A DNA stretch of 16,038 nucleotides from positions 1 to 16,038 of the forward strand of contig CAMBCD010000023.1 of the NCBI GenBank assembly GCA_945863085.1, in the 5' to 3' direction. Made by a program: the position numbers and the translations under genes. Source of the DNA: Bordetella parapertussis (GTDB taxonomy: Bacteria; Pseudomonadota; Gammaproteobacteria; Burkholderiales; SG8-41). Shown piece after piece: positions 12,994 through 16,038 of this stretch. The notes beneath the pieces are model-generated. The model searched no databases. It was not told where the DNA came from and saw only the letters and a list, made by a program, of their open reading frames with translations. Each line of letters starts with the position of its first letter. The stretch's first letter is position 1.

Positions 12994-13290
12994 ATGGCCA
13001 AGGCTTACTGGGTAGTGTGTTACCGGGCGATCAAGGACGCAGAGGCATTCAAACGTTACGCCGGCGTGGCCCCGGCCGCGGTGCAGGCCAGCGGCGGGCG
13101 TTTCCTGGTGCGCGGCATGGCGGCGAAAGTGTACGAAGCCGGCATCCAGCAACGCGTGGTGGTCATCGAATTCGACAGTCTGGCGCAGGCGCTGGCGGCG
13201 CACGACACGCCGGCCTACCAGGCTGCGCTGAAGGAACTCGACGGCGAGGCCGTCGAGCGTGACCTGCGCATCGTCGAGGGCATCGCCTGA
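12994..13290 (+). CDS. DUF1330-family protein
   Basis: A 98-residue protein of the DUF1330 family (dimeric alpha/beta-barrel, ferredoxin-like fold). Characteristic parts are KAYWVVCYRAIKDAEAFKRYAG at the start, ASGGRFLVRG in the middle, and RVVVIEFDSLAQALAAHDTPAYQAAL. Proteins of this family are often encoded near catabolic enzymes; the biochemical role is unknown. The start ATG at 12994 is five bases behind AAGGAGG; an in-frame GTG at 12991 is too close to that site. It is divergent from the TfdA-like gene across 184 bases, so a shared regulator is possible but not shown. Confidence 0.9.
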   Translation: MAKAYWVVCYRAIKDAEAFKRYAGVAPAAVQASGGRFLVRGMAAKVYEAGIQQRVVVIEFDSLAQALAAHDTPAYQAALKELDGEAVERDLRIVEGIA

Positions 13291-13315
13291 CGGCGAGCCC
13301 GCGACCGGGGTTTGC

Positions 13316-13882
13316 TCAGCAGCCCGCGGCGCACTTGCCCTGGCCGTCGAACTCCATGGTGCGGCCGCTGATGGCGAGATAGGCGGCCGGCTTGAGTTGC
13401 TTGATCAGCGCTGTCGTGCGCGAAGCAGTCCGCAACATCCCGCCTTCCGTCACGGGCTCATTCGGATGCGTGATGATCACTGACGCGGGCCTGACCAGCT
13501 CATTCATGGCATGTGCGCCGGAAACGTAAATTCCCGGGTTGCCACCGCCACGGATCGCCTGGACCTTGTTGCCAACAAAACCGCCGATGGCGCGGGTCAT
13601 CACCAGCGCCGCGTTCTTCGCCGCGACGACTTCCGCAGTCGTGGAATTCGGCGCAGGCACCCTGCCCGAGTTCACGCACGTTCCCGCACCCGGCGCCTTC
13701 AGCTTCTGGTCGCCGACATGGTCACCATGCATGTGGGTGAGCAGCACCATATGAATCGTGCCCAGCCGCGGATCGTCACCGCCGGTCACGTTGTGCGCCG
13801 GGTCGTAGAGAAAGCGCACACCGGTCGGGTCATCGAAAATGATCGCTCGATCATTCGTGCAAAGGGTTTGATGCAGCGGCGG
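13316..13882 (-). pseudogene. metallo-beta-lactamase-fold hydrolase, 5'-truncated
   Basis: The minus strand encodes the main part of an MBL-fold protein. The zinc motif is intact in THMHGDHVGD, preceded by DDPTGVRFLYDPAHN and GGDDPRLGTIHMVLL. Homology clearly extends upstream of the GTG at 13819 (LCTNDRAIIFDDPTG), yet the frame reaches a TAG at 13883-13885 with no ATG, GTG or TTG in a useful position. Relatives have a signal peptide and a few more residues there, so the 5' end has been lost, probably when the region next to recQ rearranged. It ends normally with FDGQGKCAAGC. A truncated protein starting at the internal GTG (167 residues) would lack the first strands and the export signal. I treat it as a pseudogene; a non-standard start or sequence error is possible. 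Confidence 0.7.
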
Positions 13883-13891
13883 CTACGTTAA

Positions 13892-13906
13892 CCCGCCGCG
13901 GGCGGG
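13892..13906. other. GC-rich perfect hairpin downstream of recQ
   Basis: CCCGCC-GCG-GGCGGG forms a 6-bp stem with a 3-base loop, 60 bases past the recQ stop. There is no T-run, so it is at most a weak terminator or mRNA 3'-end stabiliser. It also marks the junction where the MBL gene lost its 5' end. Confidence 0.4.
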
Positions 13907-13965
13907 AATGCCACTGTCACGCAACAGCGGTCCTGATGCAGCGCACCAACCCGGTGTTGCGGATT

Positions 13966-15774
13966 TCAGCCGTGCACCAGGGCCAGCAGCGATTCGCCGT
14001 AGCGTTCGAGTTTTTTGGCACCGATGCCGCTGATGCCGCCCAGTGCAGCCATGTCGGCGGGCCGTGCCGCGACGATTTCCGCCAGCGTGCGGTCGTGAAA
14101 GATGACAAAGGCCGGCACACCCTGCACCCGCGCCTGCTCCATGCGCCAGTTTTTCAACTGCTCCAGCAGACCGGCATCGGCCGCCGGCAAGGCGACCCCC
14201 GCCGCGCCGCGCCGCGATTTTGCCGCCCTGGACTTGCGCGGCAGCACACTGCGCATGTCGACCTGCCGTTCGCCTTTCAGCACCGGACGGCTGGTTTCCG
14301 TGAGACACAAGGCGCCATAGGCATCGTGATCGGGTTTTGCATAACCCAGCGCGACCAGCTGGCGGAACACATTGCGCCAGGCCGCCTCGTCGAGTTCGGC
14401 GCCGATGCCGAATACATTGAGTTTGTCGTGCCCCCATTGCGTGACGCGGTCGGTGATGCGGCCGCGCAGCACGTCAATCAGGTGCACCGCGCCGAAACGC
14501 TGGCCGGTGCGGTAGATGCACGACAGCGCCTTGCGCGCGGCATCCGTGGCATCCCAGGTCTGCGGCGGCTCCAGGCAGTTGTCGCAATTGCCGCAAGCTG
14601 CACCGGTTTCGCCGAAATAATCGAGCAGGCGCACGCGGCGGCAGCCGGCGGTTTCGCATAAACCCAGCAAGGCCTCGAGCTTGGTCACCGACACGCGGCG
14701 GTATTCTTCGCTGCCTTCCGACTGGTCGATCATGCGCCGCTGCTGCACCACATCGCCCAGGCCGTAGGTCATCCATGCATCGGCCGGCGCACCGTCACGG
14801 CCGGCACGGCCGGTCTCCTGGTAATAACCCTCGATGCTTTTCGGCAGGTCGAGGTGCGCGACAAAACGCACATCGGGTTTGTCGATGCCCATGCCGAATG
14901 CAATGGTGGCCACAACCACGATACCCTCTTCACGCTGGAAGCGTGCCTGGTTCGTGGCGCGCGATGCGGCATCCATGCCGGCGTGATAGGGGATCGCACG
15001 TACGCCGTGGGATACCAGCCAGGCCGCGGTTTCATCGACTTTCTTGCGCGACAGGCAGTAGACGATACCGGCTTCGCCGTCGTGGTCGTCGCGGATGAAA
15101 CGCAGCAGCTGCGCGCGCGCCTCCTGCTTGTCAATGATGGTATAGCGGATGTTGGGCCGGTCGAAACTGGAAATGAACACGCGTGCGTCGTCGAGCGCCA
15201 GGCGACGGATGATTTCGACGCGGGTCTGCGGATCGGCGGTGGCGGTCAGCGCGATGCGCGGCACGTCGGGGAAACGCTCGTGCAGCACCGACAGCTGGAG
15301 ATATTCCGGACGAAAATCATGGCCCCATTGCGACACGCAATGCGCCTCGTCAATGGCGAACAGCGCGAGTCTGGATTCGGCCAGGCATTCCAGCATGCGT
15401 GGCATCACCAGCCGCTCGGGCGCGACGTAAAGCAGATCGAGTTCACCGTTGCGCAGGGCCTTTTCACAGGCATTGACGGCGCGGCCGTCGAGCGTCGAAT
15501 TGAGAAAGGCCGCGCGCACGCCTAGCTGGGTCAGCGCCGCGACCTGGTCCTGCATCAGCGCGATCAGCGGCGACACCACCAGGGCCGCGCCCTCGCGCAA
15601 CAGTGCCGGCAACTGGTAACACAGCGATTTGCCGCCCCCCGTGGGCATCAGCACCAGCGCATCGCCGCCGCCGGCGACATGCGCGACGATGTCGGCCTGC
15701 GCGCCGCGGAATGCCGGATGGCCGAAGACGGTGTTGAGGAGTTGCAGCGGGCGTGGGTCGACGGCTCGTGTCAT
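13966..15774 (-). CDS. recQ: ATP-dependent DNA helicase RecQ
   Basis: A 602-residue RecQ helicase of normal bacterial length with all three domains. The motor has Walker A MPTGGGKS (43-50, Lys49), DEAH (142-145) followed by [13 protein letters not shown], and motif [14 protein letters not shown] (317-328). The RecQ-Ct zinc site uses Cys378, Cys394, Cys397 and Cys400 (CGNCDNC). A winged-helix region follows, and an HRDC domain lies at about 525-602 ([12 protein letters not shown], then [14 protein letters not shown]). It unwinds DNA 3'-5' in recombination repair and fork restart. The start ATG at 15774 fits homology; no strong Shine-Dalgarno is visible. Downstream lies the truncated MBL gene. 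Confidence 0.96.
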   Translation of the reverse strand: MTRAVDPRPLQLLNTVFGHPAFRGAQADIVAHVAGGGDALVLMPTGGGKSLCYQLPALLREGAALVVSPLIALMQDQVAALTQLGVRAAFLNSTLDGRAVNACEKALRNGELDLLYVAPERLVMPRMLECLAESRLALFAIDEAHCVSQWGHDFRPEYLQLSVLHERFPDVPRIALTATADPQTRVEIIRRLALDDARVFISSFDRPNIRYTIIDKQEARAQLLRFIRDDHDGEAGIVYCLSRKKVDETAAWLVSHGVRAIPYHAGMDAASRATNQARFQREEGIVVVATIAFGMGIDKPDVRFVAHLDLPKSIEGYYQETGRAGRDGAPADAWMTYGLGDVVQQRRMIDQSEGSEEYRRVSVTKLEALLGLCETAGCRRVRLLDYFGETGAACGNCDNCLEPPQTWDATDAARKALSCIYRTGQRFGAVHLIDVLRGRITDRVTQWGHDKLNVFGIGAELDEAAWRNVFRQLVALGYAKPDHDAYGALCLTETSRPVLKGERQVDMRSVLPRKSRAAKSRRGAAGVALPAADAGLLEQLKNWRMEQARVQGVPAFVIFHDRTLAEIVAARPADMAALGGISGIGAKKLERYGESLLALVHG

Positions 15775-15839
15775 TGCGGAATGATGGGCCTGCGGTGATC
15801 GCAGCGCAGTAAAATATCGTTTAAAAACAATAACTTACG

Positions 15840-15869
15840 ATAATACCACGACGACGGCCGTTAGTGCAA
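15840..15869 (-). promoter_or_regulatory. possible recQ promoter
   Basis: On the minus strand, TTGCAC (15864-15869), an 18-base spacer and TATTAT (15840-15845) suit a sigma70 promoter about 65 bases before the recQ start, in an AT-rich stretch (around GTTTTTAAACG). It would also explain the independence of recQ from the upstream dehydrogenase gene. Confidence 0.45.
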
Positions 15870-15884
15870 TCAGCCTCATTACAT

Positions 15885-16038
15885 TCAACCTTTACGCGAG
15901 CGCCCCGCCAGTTTGCGCAATTCCTGGTACAGCGCATCGGCAATCACAATGCCTTCCGACTGCGCACGCGCCGTTGCCTGTTGCCGCCGCGCACCGGGCA
16001 GCCGCACGCCCTCATCCACCAGCATGTGACTGACCATG
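15885..16038 (-). CDS. C-terminus of a probable Ldh2-type malate/L-lactate dehydrogenase (partial)
   Basis: The last 50 codons of a gene entering from the right edge, ending with TGA at 15885-15887. The text MLVDEGVRLPGARRQQATARAQ, in two parts, then GIVIADALYQELRKLAG resembles the C-terminal end of the Ldh2/YlbC/AllD family of NAD(P)-dependent malate, lactate or ureidoglycolate dehydrogenases, where GxRLPGERR followed by a GIxI...L..L helix is typical. With only the tail visible the substrate cannot be told, and the assignment is from pattern memory. It precedes recQ on the same strand with a 110-base gap that holds a possible recQ promoter. Confidence 0.55.
   Translation of the reverse strand, partial: MVSHMLVDEGVRLPGARRQQATARAQSEGIVIADALYQELRKLAGRSRKG

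Noticed and set aside
13883..13885. Stop codon in the MBL gene as another recoded codon
   Set aside because: It is TAG, not TGA, lies before any recognisable homology, and no SECIS-like hairpin was found in the right position.
1..16038. The sequence ACTGACCATG occurs at both window ends (2-11 and 16029-16038), hinting at a circular molecule
   Set aside because: Ten bases is too short; the same decamer occurs at 195-204 and simply reflects a common stop/start context. The partial genes at the two ends are on opposite strands and do not join.

Overview
The window looks like a high-GC proteobacterial chromosome, most likely a betaproteobacterium of the Burkholderiales type. The clues are the GC-rich third codon positions, the housekeeping genes (recQ, slyX, ycaO, S4-domain protein), and the decayed end of a Bug/TctC solute-binding protein gene, a family strongly expanded in Burkholderiales. 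No rRNA, tRNA, CRISPR, IS element or phage gene was found. This is inferred from protein families only.

The most interesting locus is at 2995-3561 (minus). An OsmC-family thiol peroxidase-like gene is interrupted by one in-frame TGA (3310-3312), exactly where relatives carry the N-terminal redox cysteine. Right after the TGA, the mRNA can form a hairpin with the hallmarks of a bacterial SECIS element: a GGUUGC arm with a bulged U, an apical GGU loop starting 20 nt after the UGA, and a 9-bp outer clamp starting at the first base after the UGA. I read it as one 188-residue selenoprotein (Sec84), not two broken ORFs. The Sec machinery (selA/B/C/D) is not in the window, so this rests on sequence alone.

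Layout. 1-831: tail of an unidentified gene, then a carboxymuconolactone decarboxylase-family gene. 859-2577 (minus): ycaO. 2719-2916 (minus): Bug-protein remnant. 2995-4037 (minus): PaaI-type thioesterase followed by the OsmC selenoprotein. 4152-4562 (plus): methylmalonyl-CoA epimerase-like VOC protein. 4721-5491 (minus): a small protein with a helix-rich tail and a Gly-rich protein. 5588-7271 (minus): S4-domain protein, SlyX and a class C beta-lactamase-like serine hydrolase, closely spaced and probably one operon. 7405-8430 (plus): a repeat-bearing lipoprotein and a small secreted protein. 8457-9510 (minus): GNAT acetyltransferase and a two-TM membrane protein. 9665-10909 (plus): FMN-dependent alpha-hydroxy-acid dehydrogenase. 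11339-11839 (plus): OmpA-like lipoprotein with a good promoter and terminator. 11913-12809 (minus): TauD/TfdA dioxygenase, divergent from a DUF1330 gene (12994-13290). 13316-13882 (minus): 5'-truncated metallo-beta-lactamase-fold gene. 13966-15774 (minus): recQ. 15885-16038 (minus): C-terminus of a probable Ldh2-type malate/lactate dehydrogenase, cut by the window edge.

The genes form short independent units rather than one pathway. Common themes are small-molecule catabolism (CMD, thioesterase, VOC, FMN oxidase, TfdA, Ldh2, DUF1330) and envelope proteins (two lipoproteins, a secreted peptide). Two remnants (Bug and MBL) show local gene loss.
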